Below are positions 7,888 to 17,172 of a stretch of 64,000 bases of DNA, in pieces. Positions within the stretch are counted from its first letter, which is position 1. Each line of letters starts with the position of its first letter. A program made the translations under genes and the position numbers. The stretch is from Clostridium brassicae. Lineage in GTDB: Bacteria; Bacillota; Clostridia; Clostridiales; Clostridiaceae. The stretch covers positions 1 to 64,000 of the forward strand of contig NZ_JAPQFJ010000016.1 of the NCBI RefSeq assembly GCF_026738875.1, written 5' to 3'. Below the pieces are notes generated by a model that was given only the letters and a program-made list of their open reading frames with translations, did no database searches and was not told the origin of the DNA.

Positions 7888-9063
7888 CTAATGTATGCCT
7901 TTTATCATTTTATATAGAAATGTTGAAAATTCCTCTAAGTCTTTTATATCACAAAAAGACCCTTGGGCTTTTTCATTTCTTCCTCCACCTTTACCGTTAA
8001 ACTTCTTAATATGTTCTTTAAAAACTTTTCCACAGCTTAATTCAATATCACTATTATTAATAAATAATATGTTTTTTTCCTTTAGTGAACTTAATACAAC
8101 GATATAGGGCTCATTTTGTAAAGCTTCTCCTATATATTTTACTTCCTCAAAACTTTTGTCTTCATAGCTTTTAAAAATATATCCTTCTTTTGAAGACTCC
8201 ATTAATTTTAAAGCTTCTTCTTGTGCTAACTTATTATTTAGATAAGATACCCCTCTTTTTAAATTAAATATCTCTTCAAATTGTTTATCTATATTTTTTA
8301 TTACACTTTTTTCGTCTGTAGAAAATTTTCTGCATAATATATCTACTATATTATGCTTAAATTTAAAATCCTCATATGCTCTTTTCCCACATTTTAAGTA
8401 TAATCTACTCATTCCTTTATACTTTTCTACTTTAAGTATTTTTACAATACCTATTTCTCCAGTTCTTAATACATGAGTTCCGCAACAAGGGCAACAGTCC
8501 ATATTTTTTGCTTCTACTATCCTTATATCCCCTTCTACATCTATTTTCTTTCTTGAAGGTACTTTATCTAAACTTTCTTTATCTACAAAATAAGTTAAAA
8601 AGGGCTCATTCATATATATATAATTATTAACTTCTTTTTCTATTTCTTCTACCATACTATCTTTAAAAGGATATATATCTATGTCTATAGTTACATAATC
8701 TTCTCCCAAGTGGAACCCTTTATTATTACCCCTGTATAGTTTATGTATAACCCCTGATAAAAGATGTTCTCCAGAATGTTGCTGCATAAAATCAAATCTT
8801 CTTTCAAAATCTATACTACATTCTACATTTCTACCTTTAACTTCTTCTTCAACTACATGATATATTACATCATTTTTTTCATAGACATATGTAACCTTAA
8901 CCCCATCTATATATCCTATATCTGAAGGCTGACCTCCTCCCTCTGGATAAAATGGTGTTTTATCTAAAACCACTAATAATCTATCATCTTCTCTTATTAC
9001 ATCTACTACCTGAGCTTCACATTCCTTTAAATAAGGATCTACATAATAAAGCTTTTCTGTCAT
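7888..9063 (-). CDS. AlaX-type alanyl-tRNA editing protein with DHHA1
   Basis: A 391-residue free-standing editing protein that would hydrolyse Ser- or Gly-mischarged tRNA-Ala in the cytoplasm. The N-terminal part has the AlaRS editing fold: FYPEGGGQPSD (38-48), zinc-site HSGEH (His96, His100) and a second Cys/His site CCPCCGTHV (Cys193, His197). The C-terminal third, ending GKGGGRNEKAQGSFCDIKD, is a DHHA1 domain, so this is the long AlaX form. The RBS GAGAGGGG before ATG supports the start. It is apparently monocistronic. The extra cysteines around 190-194 are slightly richer than the usual CGGTH motif. Confidence 0.92.
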   Translation of the reverse strand: MTEKLYYVDPYLKECEAQVVDVIREDDRLLVVLDKTPFYPEGGGQPSDIGYIDGVKVTYVYEKNDVIYHVVEEEVKGRNVECSIDFERRFDFMQQHSGEHLLSGVIHKLYRGNNKGFHLGEDYVTIDIDIYPFKDSMVEEIEKEVNNYIYMNEPFLTYFVDKESLDKVPSRKKIDVEGDIRIVEAKNMDCCPCCGTHVLRTGEIGIVKILKVEKYKGMSRLYLKCGKRAYEDFKFKHNIVDILCRKFSTDEKSVIKNIDKQFEEIFNLKRGVSYLNNKLAQEEALKLMESSKEGYIFKSYEDKSFEEVKYIGEALQNEPYIVVLSSLKEKNILFINNSDIELSCGKVFKEHIKKFNGKGGGRNEKAQGSFCDIKDLEEFSTFLYKMIKGIH

Positions 9064-9334
9064 ATCTTCGAACCCCTCTCTAATTAAAAATTTATATTAA
9101 AATATATAACCACTTTAGCCTAAATTACCCTATTTAATATAATAACATAAATTTAAATGCCATTGGACAATCTAATATCTACTAATAAAATAACTCCGCT
9201 AACAAATATCATTTTATACTTTATACTTTTCACTTATATTCTCTCCCAAAAAGCAACTTTATCATGTTTGCTAAATTACTTATTCTACAGCCTATATTTT
9301 TCTTTTAAATTCTATTATTATCCTTTTAAAAAAT
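9064..9334. other. Intergenic region, no gene seen
   Basis: Very AT-rich, with no open frame or conserved RNA recognised. It includes the promoter region of the AlaX gene. Confidence 0.5.
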
Positions 9335-9379
9335 AAAAAAGAGATAAACTCTTATTTTTAAAGAATTTATCTCTTTTTT
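9335..9379 (-). terminator. Terminator after MATE gene
   Basis: A 14-bp stem AAAAAAGAGATAAA / TTTATCTCTTTTTT, 14 bases past the MATE stop codon, gives a T-run on the minus strand. Confidence 0.8.
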
Positions 9380-9392
9380 AAATGTATTTACC

Positions 9393-10760
9393 TTAAGCTC
9401 CCATACAGGGTGCATTATCTAATTCACTAACATCTAACTTTTTAACTTCCTTTTTAAACATAAATGCTGTTATAAAAAATGCAATAGTATCTGATATTGG
9501 AGCAGCTATCCAAACGCCAGTTATTCCTAAATGTTTAGGTAAAATTAGTAGTAATGGAATTAAAACTAACACTTGTCTCAACATAGCAAGAAGCATAGAA
9601 ATCTTAGCTTTCCCTATTGCTTGGAAATAGTTAGATCCTATTATTTGATATCCTATAATAGGAAGCATACATAAGAATACTTTAATTCCATGAGATCCTA
9701 TAGCTATCAAATTAGGTTCCTTATTAAATATTGAAATTATATTTTCAGGAAATAGTTGAATTATAACATCTGATACTATTCCAATAATTACAGCTCCACT
9801 AACAGCCAATTTTAGAGTCTTTTTAACTCTAGAATACAATTTAGCTCCATAATTATATCCTATAATAGGTTGAGCTGCTTGTGTTACAGATATTATAGAC
9901 ATTATTATGAGCATAGAAATACTATTTATAACCCCCATTGCTCCTATAGCAGAATCTCCACTATATGTTATAAGCTGCTTGTTTAATAAAATATTCACAG
10001 CACCACCAGCAACTTGAATAGCAAAAGGTGCCATACCAATTGACACAATTCCTTTTACTATTTTTAAATCTAATTTTAAATTTTCTTTTTTTAGTTTTAA
10101 TACACTTTTCTTGCTTCTAAAATGGGAAATTACCCATATGGTATTTGCTGTTTGTGAAATAACAGTAGCTATAGCCGCCCCTTTTACACCCATGTGAAAA
10201 ACAAATATAAATATTGGATCTAAAATTATATTTAAAGCAGCACCTATTATCATAGTAATCATAGCAATATTAGCATTTCCTTCAGAACGAATAGAGTTAT
10301 TTAATCCAAATCCTAAATTCTGAACAATAGTACCCAATAAAATGATAGATAAATACTCATCTGCGTATTGAATCGTGTTTTTACTAGCTCCAAAAGCCTT
10401 GAGCAATGGATTTTTTATTATAAAGCATAAAATACTTACTACTATTGATGAAATAATAATCAATACAAATGTATTTCCCAAAACTTTATCCGCATTTTCT
10501 TTATTTTTTTTCCCTAAATTTAGAGATTCTAAAACGCTACCTCCAATACCCATAAGCATTCCAAAGCCAGCAATAACTATCATAATAGGAAATGTAATAC
10601 TAAGCCCAGCTAATGCTAAGTCTCCCACTCCTCTTCCTATATATACTCTATCTACAATATTGTATAAGGCATTTACTAAATTTCCTATAACAGCAGGAAT
10701 AAAAAATTTTAATAATAACTTTCCTATCTTCTCTTCTCTCAATTGTATTGTTTTATCCAT
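9393..10760 (-). CDS. MATE family multidrug efflux transporter
   Basis: A 455-residue inner-membrane protein with about 12 TM segments in two homologous halves. The MATE signature regions are visible: FFIPAVIGNLVNALYNIVDR near the start, GVGDLALAGLSITFPI at about 47-62, and the second-half equivalent around AIGAMGVINSISMLII. MATE proteins export drugs and cationic toxins using a Na+ or H+ gradient. ATG at 10760 follows AAGGGG at 7 bases and is preferred to the upstream TTG. It lies downstream of a MarR regulator on the same strand. Both genes have TAGCTATSTAA motifs upstream, so MarR control is likely. Confidence 0.93.
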   Translation of the reverse strand: MDKTIQLREEKIGKLLLKFFIPAVIGNLVNALYNIVDRVYIGRGVGDLALAGLSITFPIMIVIAGFGMLMGIGGSVLESLNLGKKNKENADKVLGNTFVLIIISSIVVSILCFIIKNPLLKAFGASKNTIQYADEYLSIILLGTIVQNLGFGLNNSIRSEGNANIAMITMIIGAALNIILDPIFIFVFHMGVKGAAIATVISQTANTIWVISHFRSKKSVLKLKKENLKLDLKIVKGIVSIGMAPFAIQVAGGAVNILLNKQLITYSGDSAIGAMGVINSISMLIIMSIISVTQAAQPIIGYNYGAKLYSRVKKTLKLAVSGAVIIGIVSDVIIQLFPENIISIFNKEPNLIAIGSHGIKVFLCMLPIIGYQIIGSNYFQAIGKAKISMLLAMLRQVLVLIPLLLILPKHLGITGVWIAAPISDTIAFFITAFMFKKEVKKLDVSELDNAPCMGA

Positions 10761-10857
10761 ACACAAACCCCTTTCTCTTACAATCTAAATTAACAGAATG
10801 TTGTTTTTACATTCTATTAAATCATCTTTTAGTAACTTTAATCTGTTTTTAAATGTT

Positions 10858-10893
10858 TAGCTATCTAAATATATATGCATAGCTATGTAATTC
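10858..10893. promoter_or_regulatory. Putative MarR operator before MATE gene
   Basis: TAGCTATCTAA (10858-10868) and TAGCTATGTAA (10880-10890) are repeated 22 bases apart in the marR-MATE gap. The same word occurs at 11367-11377 upstream of marR. Spacing of about two helical turns suits a dimeric regulator. This is inference from the shared motif. Confidence 0.45.
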
Positions 10894-10897
10894 TGTG

Positions 10898-11332
10898 TTA
10901 TTTTTCAAGATTGTTTAACATTCTTATTAAAAAAGATATCAATGTATTTTTTTCATCTTCTGAGAATCCCTCTGTCAATTCTTGCTCCATGTCAAGTACA
11001 ATACCCCAGGTCTCTTTTTCTATTTCCCTCCCTTTTGAAGTTAAAAAAATCAGATTGTTTCTAGCATCCTTCTCATCTGTCCTTTTTTCAACTAACCCTT
11101 TTTCAGATAAAATCCCAATAAGTTTAGTTAAAGATGAAGGCTTAATATCAACTTGATTTAGTATTTCATTTTGTATAATTCCATCCTTATCCCACAAACA
11201 CCTCATTGCCTTTATTTGAGAACATGTTATATTATAGTTGTCTAATTTTTTATCATATTTAACACGGAACTTATGCGCTATTTGATGCATTAAATAGCCT
11301 GGTAGTTTATTTTTGTCTAAACCTGATTTCAA
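10898..11332 (-). CDS. MarR family transcriptional regulator
   Basis: A winged-helix regulator of about 144 residues. The MarR core is clear: YLMHQIAHKFRVKYDKKLDN, YNITCSQIKAMRCLWDKDG, EILNQVDIKPSSLTKLIGIL and the wing EKRTDEKDARNNLIFLTSKG. A TTG at 11332 has GAGGTG at 6 bases, so I take it as the start. The ATG at 11338 sits directly on the RBS and the longer frame from 11359 lacks one. It precedes a MATE efflux gene on the same strand, a usual MarR arrangement. Such regulators release DNA on binding phenolic or drug-like ligands. Confidence 0.9.
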   Translation of the reverse strand: MKSGLDKNKLPGYLMHQIAHKFRVKYDKKLDNYNITCSQIKAMRCLWDKDGIIQNEILNQVDIKPSSLTKLIGILSEKGLVEKRTDEKDARNNLIFLTSKGREIEKETWGIVLDMEQELTEGFSEDEKNTLISFLIRMLNNLEK

Positions 11333-11362
11333 TTTCATCACCTCATATCTATAAAACAAATT

Positions 11363-11377
11363 ATGTAGCTATCTAAT
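11363..11377. promoter_or_regulatory. Putative MarR autoregulatory operator
   Basis: ATGTAGCTATCTAAT lies about 30 bases upstream of the proposed marR start and matches the repeats at 10858-10893. Confidence 0.4.
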
Positions 11378-11500
11378 TATTAATTAACAATCTGTATCAT
11401 ACACCATATTAAAAAAAAATTCAACACCTCTTATATATTTTTTTAACTAATATAAGGGATGTTGTTAAAATATAAAAAACAAATTAAATCTATTTTTTTA

Positions 11501-13636
11501 CTAACTCTTATTAAATTCTAAACTTACTTTAAATAGGTCACCATCTACTTCAATGTTCATATTTCCTCCTTGAAGTTCAACAATGCTTTTCGCAATTGCA
11601 AGGCCTAAACCAGAACCCTCTGTGTTTCTAGATTTATCTCCTCTTTTAAATCTTTCAAAAATTTCTTCTACATCAAAATCCATTTCATATGCAGAAATAT
11701 TTTTCATAACAATTCTTACTTTATTATCTTCTTCCTCTAGGTTAATGTATACTCTGGTATTATCCATTGAATATTTCAAAATATTTCCTATTAAATTTTC
11801 AAACACTCTCCAAGTTCTTTTACCATCTAAATTCATATATATATTCTTCTTAGGAAGCTTAATTCTAAATTTTAAAGAAGAATTATTAATCTTATCATTA
11901 AATTCTCCCATAGCTTGTCTTAGTATAGCAACTATATCTACTCTTTGTATGTTAAGTTCTACTGAACCACTTGCTATTTTGGATGCCTCAAAAAGATCAT
12001 CTATAAGTGTCTTAAGTCTTTGAGATTTTTTATCTAATACTTTAATATAAGCTTCTCTATCTTCATTAGATAATTCCTCTTTTCTCAATAAATCTATATA
12101 ATTTATTATAGATGTAAGAGGTGTCTTTAAATCATGCGATACATTAGTAATTAGTTCTGATTTAAGTCTTTCACTTTTCACTTGACTTTCAACAGATTTT
12201 TTAAATCCATCTTTCATATTATTAATATTATCAGCTAATTTTGAAAGTTCTCCTTTTGCTTTATTATCTATTGTATAATCTAAATTTCCTAAAACTATTT
12301 CATTAGTTCCTTTTATTATTTTATTTAGCAATGCTACTTTTTTTAGGATATATTGAGGTACAAAAAAAATATATATTATTATATATACTATAGATACTAA
12401 AAATATAAATCCTGGCCCTTTATAAAAATTAATTGCAGCTATGCATAAAAAAAATCCCATTAATATAGTCATAATAAATATCTTACTTACTTTAATCATT
12501 ACATTTTTAACTAAAAAACATTCTTTAATAACTATCCCAAATTTACAAATCAAACTTTCTTGTAACTGAACCTTTCTTTCTTTTGGATATCTTATCAATA
12601 TTAACACTGTTTTTATATTGATTAATAAATAAAAAATATAGATTGCCACTATAGTAAGTTTTTTAACATGATCTATACCTATAGGCAAATAAAAAAAGTT
12701 AATATTCCTTTGATAAGCTAACAGTATAAATGAAAAAATTACCAATATAAAGATTTTCAAATCAAATGGCACCTTTTTATATAAATTTTCCAATTTATCT
12801 ATAATTGGCATTTCATATTTCTTGTTTTTTATTAAGTATGCTAATATAGTTGCACCAATAACAAATGAAAAAACACATATTATTCCTTCTTTAATTAACC
12901 TTTGTCTAATAGCATTATAATATCTATAATCCTTCTCTATCTGACTATTCCCATTTATATCCTTTAAAATTATAAAATCCCCTTCAAGGTTACTACTTTT
13001 AAACCATTCATTAATAGATAACATGTACTCATCTTTAATGTTATTAATTGGAAAGCTTATATTATATAAAGCCTTATCCTTTATATAGTTTTGTATATTA
13101 TATCCACTTGGCAAGTTAGTATATATTTTTCCATTTCTTCTATCTTTAATATAGTATCTTATAAAATTCTGTGAATCTATATACTTTTTTATTTTTTCAT
13201 AACTATCACTAGCTTTTGTTTTAATATTCTTTATATTTTCTAGTTTAGTTTCTTCTAATTTCTTATTCTTTTCATTAATTAATGTATCTATATCATTACC
13301 TTGTTTTTGAGCTTGTTCTATTTTGTTTTGATATTGTTTTTCAATTTCATGTAATTTGTTTTGAAGTTCAATTTCATGATTTTCTGCTATTACCTGTATT
13401 TCTTTATTATCACTTTTAATATCAAAGTTTTGCAGATAATCAATAGAGTATTTCACATTTTCTGAATACTTTTCTAGCTGATATTTAAAATTATAACTAT
13501 CAAAATATGCATTTTTTTCAAGAAAATGTTTCTTTCCTATGAAATCAATAGTTGATATAAATGAAAGCGAAAGAATATATATCCCAGCAACAAAAATTGT
13601 TATATATAAATATTTACTTTTCGATTTTATATCCAA
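11501..13636 (-). CDS. Membrane sensor histidine kinase
   Basis: A 711-residue sensor kinase. After TM1 (residues about 9-28) comes an extracellular segment of about 210 residues with a coiled-coil, Lys/Glu-rich stretch (HEIELQNKLHEIEKQYQNKI). A cluster of five or six TM segments spans about 250-430. Then follow a HAMP-like linker (NEIVLGNLDYTIDNKAKGEL), the HisKA box with the phosphorylated His in ITNVSHDLKTPLTS, and the HATPase domain with N box (NLIGNILKYS) and G2 (GSGLGLAIAKSIVELQ). It overlaps the response regulator by 23 bases. A TTG start is used in this frame and the exact start is uncertain. The signal is unknown. Confidence 0.9.
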   Translation of the reverse strand: MDIKSKSKYLYITIFVAGIYILSLSFISTIDFIGKKHFLEKNAYFDSYNFKYQLEKYSENVKYSIDYLQNFDIKSDNKEIQVIAENHEIELQNKLHEIEKQYQNKIEQAQKQGNDIDTLINEKNKKLEETKLENIKNIKTKASDSYEKIKKYIDSQNFIRYYIKDRRNGKIYTNLPSGYNIQNYIKDKALYNISFPINNIKDEYMLSINEWFKSSNLEGDFIILKDINGNSQIEKDYRYYNAIRQRLIKEGIICVFSFVIGATILAYLIKNKKYEMPIIDKLENLYKKVPFDLKIFILVIFSFILLAYQRNINFFYLPIGIDHVKKLTIVAIYIFYLLINIKTVLILIRYPKERKVQLQESLICKFGIVIKECFLVKNVMIKVSKIFIMTILMGFFLCIAAINFYKGPGFIFLVSIVYIIIYIFFVPQYILKKVALLNKIIKGTNEIVLGNLDYTIDNKAKGELSKLADNINNMKDGFKKSVESQVKSERLKSELITNVSHDLKTPLTSIINYIDLLRKEELSNEDREAYIKVLDKKSQRLKTLIDDLFEASKIASGSVELNIQRVDIVAILRQAMGEFNDKINNSSLKFRIKLPKKNIYMNLDGKRTWRVFENLIGNILKYSMDNTRVYINLEEEDNKVRIVMKNISAYEMDFDVEEIFERFKRGDKSRNTEGSGLGLAIAKSIVELQGGNMNIEVDGDLFKVSLEFNKS

Positions 13637-14306
13637 TTCCCCACACCACCTTTAAGTATTCTGGTTCCTTGGGGTTAATCTCTATCTTTTCTCTTATTCT
13701 TCTTATGTGAACTGCAATAGTATTTTCCCCATTATAAAAAGGCTCTTTCCACACTTTTTCATATATTTCTTCTATAGAAAATACTCTTCCCTTATTCTCC
13801 ATTAGAAGTTTTAATATCTTATATTCTGTATGTGTAAGACTCACCTCTTCTCCATCTATTATTACCGTCTTAGTATTTTTGTTTAAAACAAGACCTCTTA
13901 CAACTATTTCATCTTCACTTTCTTTATAATTTCCTAATCTCACATATCTTCTTAACTGTGACTTAACTCTTGCTACTAATTCTAATGGGTTAAACGGCTT
14001 TGTAATATAGTCATCTGCCCCTATATTAAGACCAAGTATTTTGTCTGTATCTTCTGATTTAGCTGAAAGCATTATTATTGGAATATTTTTATTTTCCCTT
14101 ATTTTAAAAGTAGCTTTAATTCCATCCATTCTTGGCATCATAATATCCATTAGTATAAGGTGGATTTCTTCTTCTTCTAAGATACTTAGTGCCTCTATAC
14201 CATCTTTTGACTTAAATACTTTTACGCCTTCATTTTTTAAATATATTTCTATAGCTTCTCTTATTTCTTCCTCATCATCTACCACTAAAACATTATATTT
14301 TGTCAC
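13614..14306 (-). CDS. OmpR-type response regulator
   Basis: About 230 residues: a receiver domain (VLVVDDEEEIREA; phosphoacceptor Asp in LILMDIMMPRMDG; conserved Thr/Ser and Lys in IMLSAKSE and DYITKPF) followed by an OmpR winged helix (VSLTHTEYKILKLLMENKGR, NTIAVHIRRIREKI, VVWGIGYKIEK). It is the partner of the overlapping histidine kinase. The frame opens at GTG 14315, but GTG 14306 is better spaced from AAAGGA and gives MTKYNVLVVDD. No transporter is directly linked on the same transcript, so the regulon is not evident from context. Confidence 0.92.
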   Translation of the reverse strand: MTKYNVLVVDDEEEIREAIEIYLKNEGVKVFKSKDGIEALSILEEEEIHLILMDIMMPRMDGIKATFKIRENKNIPIIMLSAKSEDTDKILGLNIGADDYITKPFNPLELVARVKSQLRRYVRLGNYKESEDEIVVRGLVLNKNTKTVIIDGEEVSLTHTEYKILKLLMENKGRVFSIEEIYEKVWKEPFYNGENTIAVHIRRIREKIEINPKEPEYLKVVWGIGYKIEK

Positions 14307-14385
14307 TCCCGCCACTTCCTTTCTGTAATATTATATCATTTTTTTTTAGGACTAAAAAAATAATTGTTTGTGAAATTAAAAATAA

Positions 14386-14548
14386 AATAGGAATTATAAT
14401 AATGCATAGGTTTAATCAGGTAATATCAAATGTAAATAAAATAGTCGTATTTAAAGACGGCTATATAGACGATATAGGGACCCTTGATGAATTACTAAAA
14501 CATAAAGGTATATATTATGAGTTATATTCAATCCAAAATAAGATATAA
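14386..14548 (+). pseudogene. 3' remnant of an ABC exporter ATPase gene
   Basis: The frame reads IGIIIMHRFNQVISNVNKIV, then VFKDGYIDDIGTLDELLKHK and GIYYELYSIQNKI. This is the extreme C-terminus of a fused permease-ATPase exporter (MsbA/LmrA type): the H-loop His in ..MHRF, then the DG.I...GT..ELL motif. About 530 residues of the usual protein are missing. The open frame from 14300 supplies unrelated residues in front and has no RBS for the conserved part. Confidence 0.8.
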
Positions 14549-14619
14549 GGAATAGGGTTAAAACTTATAAAAAGTATAAAACATTTATAACGTCAAATGG
14601 AAAATGGCTAGAGTTAATT

Positions 14620-14662
14620 ACAAACCCAACATTTTTAATATACATAGATGCTGGGTTTGTTT
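14620..14662. terminator. Terminator between convergent units
   Basis: An imperfect stem ACAAACCCAACAT / ATGCTGGGTTTGT is followed by TTTTTG on the plus strand. It lies downstream of the ABC permease (minus) and of the exporter remnant (plus). Confidence 0.7.
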
Positions 14663-14673
14663 TTGATATAATG

Positions 14674-15894
14674 CTAACTAGTTAGTTGAATTTTTTTGTT
14701 TATTCTTCTTGAAAATAGAATAGGAGAAAATATTATACCAATAATGAAATAGATTATTGCAATAACCATAATTATACATGAACTAAGTACTTTACTAGAT
14801 CCCAATTGATAAATAAATAGGTTGTCTATAAAATAAAGAGGACTAATTCCATTTATAGGCTGAACATATATATATCTTTGAATAGCTATCGATACTAATG
14901 AACTACTTCTTAAAAATATTGGGGAAATCATCAAGAATGAAGATATTATCAATGACGTATATGTTTCTTGTATCATAGAATTGATAAGGGCTCCAATAAA
15001 AGCTATAGATAATATACATATCCATGCAATTATCAAATAATAAATAAACATTTCTCCAATAGACCAATTATATATAAATGTAAAAAATTGTGGCAAAATT
15101 TGTATTTGAGAGTTCCAACCAGTAATACCAATCGTTCCAAATACAATAGATGTAGTAATAGCAGTGCATAGTATAAATTCTAAAGACAAATAGGTTATCA
15201 TTGCCAAGTTCTTTTGAAATCCTATGCTTATAAGTTTTTTTCTGCCTGCAGAATTTAATATAATGTCCATATTATTTTCTTTTTCGAATGAGAAAAGCCT
15301 GTTAGATATTAGAATTGCAGACAATATTATTACTATATATACAAATAGTAAGGATTTAATCAAAATCGTCCACTGATCAACAAATTCAAGACTATATGGT
15401 TTACTTATATTATCTGCTTTATTTAGTACTTCTTCTCTTTCGTTTGTTGAAATAAATCCATTACCCAATAAATCCATTTTTTCTTTTACTCTTTCTATAT
15501 TTCTAGTATAAAAGTCATTAGCATTTGATATCCTAGTAACATCAAATGTATTTTCTCCATAAGGCGTATAGGCATCTGTTAAAAGTGAAAGAATTTTCGG
15601 ATATTTATCCTCCATCTTAAAATATGCTTTGTTCCCTTTCGGTTGTTCTTTATAAAAAGTAAGAGCTTTATTTAATTTATCTGTACTTAAATTTCCAGAA
15701 ACTTTTTCTAACTGTTTTTTTTGGTATTTAAGCCCCTTTAAGCCGCTTATTATAACTTCTTCTCCAGTTGAATAGTCGCAACTTGTATACTGATGTATAA
15801 ATAAAATAGGCATACATATTGCAAATAATAGAGCTAAAACAAAAGAAATTAATACAGCTGTAGTTTTATAAAACTTCTTCATTTCATAAAACAT
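14674..15894 (-). CDS. ABC transporter permease (ABC-2 type), copy 2
   Basis: A 406-residue membrane protein. TM1 lies near residues 10-32. An extracytoplasmic loop of about 140 residues follows (ending near EFVDQWT), then five TM segments. It is a paralogue of the permease encoded just upstream: both have GN.AY.K...KYP.I.SL..AYT in the loop, NANDFY.RNI, and ITGWNSQIQI or its equivalent after the third TM. With the ATPase at 17162 the two would form an ABC exporter with unlike permease halves. The RBS AAAGGAGG supports the ATG. The cargo is unknown; peptide or antibiotic export is only a guess. Confidence 0.85.
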   Translation of the reverse strand: MFYEMKKFYKTTAVLISFVLALLFAICMPILFIHQYTSCDYSTGEEVIISGLKGLKYQKKQLEKVSGNLSTDKLNKALTFYKEQPKGNKAYFKMEDKYPKILSLLTDAYTPYGENTFDVTRISNANDFYTRNIERVKEKMDLLGNGFISTNEREEVLNKADNISKPYSLEFVDQWTILIKSLLFVYIVIILSAILISNRLFSFEKENNMDIILNSAGRKKLISIGFQKNLAMITYLSLEFILCTAITTSIVFGTIGITGWNSQIQILPQFFTFIYNWSIGEMFIYYLIIAWICILSIAFIGALINSMIQETYTSLIISSFLMISPIFLRSSSLVSIAIQRYIYVQPINGISPLYFIDNLFIYQLGSSKVLSSCIIMVIAIIYFIIGIIFSPILFSRRINKKIQLTS

Positions 15895-15975
15895 AATTTA
15901 CCTCCTTTTTAAGTCAAGTATAATTTTATTAGTACCTGTATTTAATTGATTATGTTTCAATGATAAGGAATATAT

Positions 15976-17172
15976 TTATGTGTTTTTTATTCTCTTGCTG
16001 AATAAACGAGGGGATATGAATATACAGATACCTAAAATTATTATAGAGATAATAATAATAGCTGTTATGGTAAGTGTATGGAAAAATAAAAACTTAAATA
16101 CTTGAAGGGATATTAAATTCCTACGTATAAAAAATCCATTTATTGGTTGTATTTTAAAAAACTTTGTTATAATAACTGGGAACATATTCAATCTCACAAT
16201 AATAGTTGGAATAAACGTCACAAGAAATCCAATCACTAATGTGATATAAGATTTTTGAGTAAAGGCATTTAACGCTGCAACGAAAGTTCCTATTGCTATA
16301 ATACTAATCCAACCAGTGAATACAGACAATAAGTATGCTTGGCCAAAAGTTAAATGATATATAGAAGTAAAATATTTAATTTGAATTTGACTATTCCAAG
16401 CACTGATCCCAGTGTTTGAAAATACTACAATGGATATTATAAGTACACTTACTAAAAATTCAACTGTTAAAAAAGTAAGTAATGCTTTTATCTTGTTTGT
16501 TCCAATATTTCTAAGAGTTCTATCCCCAAGAGAAACCAATAAAATATCCATATTTTTGTCTTTTTCATAAGAAAATAGGCGGGAACCTATGACAATGGCG
16601 GAAATTGCAATTATCATAAAGCAAATTGTCAAAGATGGATATACTTTAACCCATTGATTGCTAAAATCAATAATAAATGGTTTGTCAATAGTTTTTGCTT
16701 TTTCAAAAATAATATTTTTTTCCCAAGTTTCATAGGTATTTTCTGAATCATTTAATTTTTTAGTAATTAATTTTATATTTCTATTGTAAAAATCATTTGC
16801 ATTATTCAGTTTATGAAATTTATCTCCTTCTTTTGTATCACTAACTGTATAGGCAGTATCAATCAAAGAAAAAATTCCTGGATACTTAATATCTGTTTTT
16901 ATATATGCTGCATTACCTGCTGGCATTGACTTATAGTATTTTAAAACTTTATTAAGTTTATCTGTTGTAAGAATTCCTTTAGAATTATTATATCGTTCTT
17001 TTGTTAAATGAATTGCAGCTTTACCTTGAATATAATTTGTATTGTCTATAGATTTCATTTCAGAAAAGCTCTTAATTGGCGCAATTGATACAGCTATTGA
17101 CACTAAAATAACCACCAAAATTAAAATTTTTATATAAAATTCACTTGTAAATTTTTTAAGTTCATTTAACAT
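15976..17172 (-). CDS. ABC transporter permease (ABC-2 type), copy 1
   Basis: A permease of about 398 residues with the same plan as its downstream paralogue: one N-terminal TM, a large outer loop (residues about 40-160) and five or six C-terminal TM segments. ATG at 17172 (MLNELKKF) has AAAAGGAGG at 9 bases and is preferred to the longer frame from 17214. This start overlaps the ATPase stop by 11 bases, so the two are translationally coupled. Tandem divergence of the two permeases suggests a heterodimeric channel. Confidence 0.86.
   Translation of the reverse strand: MLNELKKFTSEFYIKILILVVILVSIAVSIAPIKSFSEMKSIDNTNYIQGKAAIHLTKERYNNSKGILTTDKLNKVLKYYKSMPAGNAAYIKTDIKYPGIFSLIDTAYTVSDTKEGDKFHKLNNANDFYNRNIKLITKKLNDSENTYETWEKNIIFEKAKTIDKPFIIDFSNQWVKVYPSLTICFMIIAISAIVIGSRLFSYEKDKNMDILLVSLGDRTLRNIGTNKIKALLTFLTVEFLVSVLIISIVVFSNTGISAWNSQIQIKYFTSIYHLTFGQAYLLSVFTGWISIIAIGTFVAALNAFTQKSYITLVIGFLVTFIPTIIVRLNMFPVIITKFFKIQPINGFFIRRNLISLQVFKFLFFHTLTITAIIIISIIILGICIFISPRLFSKRIKNT

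Noticed and set aside
14300-14385. Start of the 82-codon frame carrying the ABC exporter remnant
   Set aside because: The first residues are unrelated to the family, overlap the response-regulator start region and have no RBS; only the C-terminal part is real homology.
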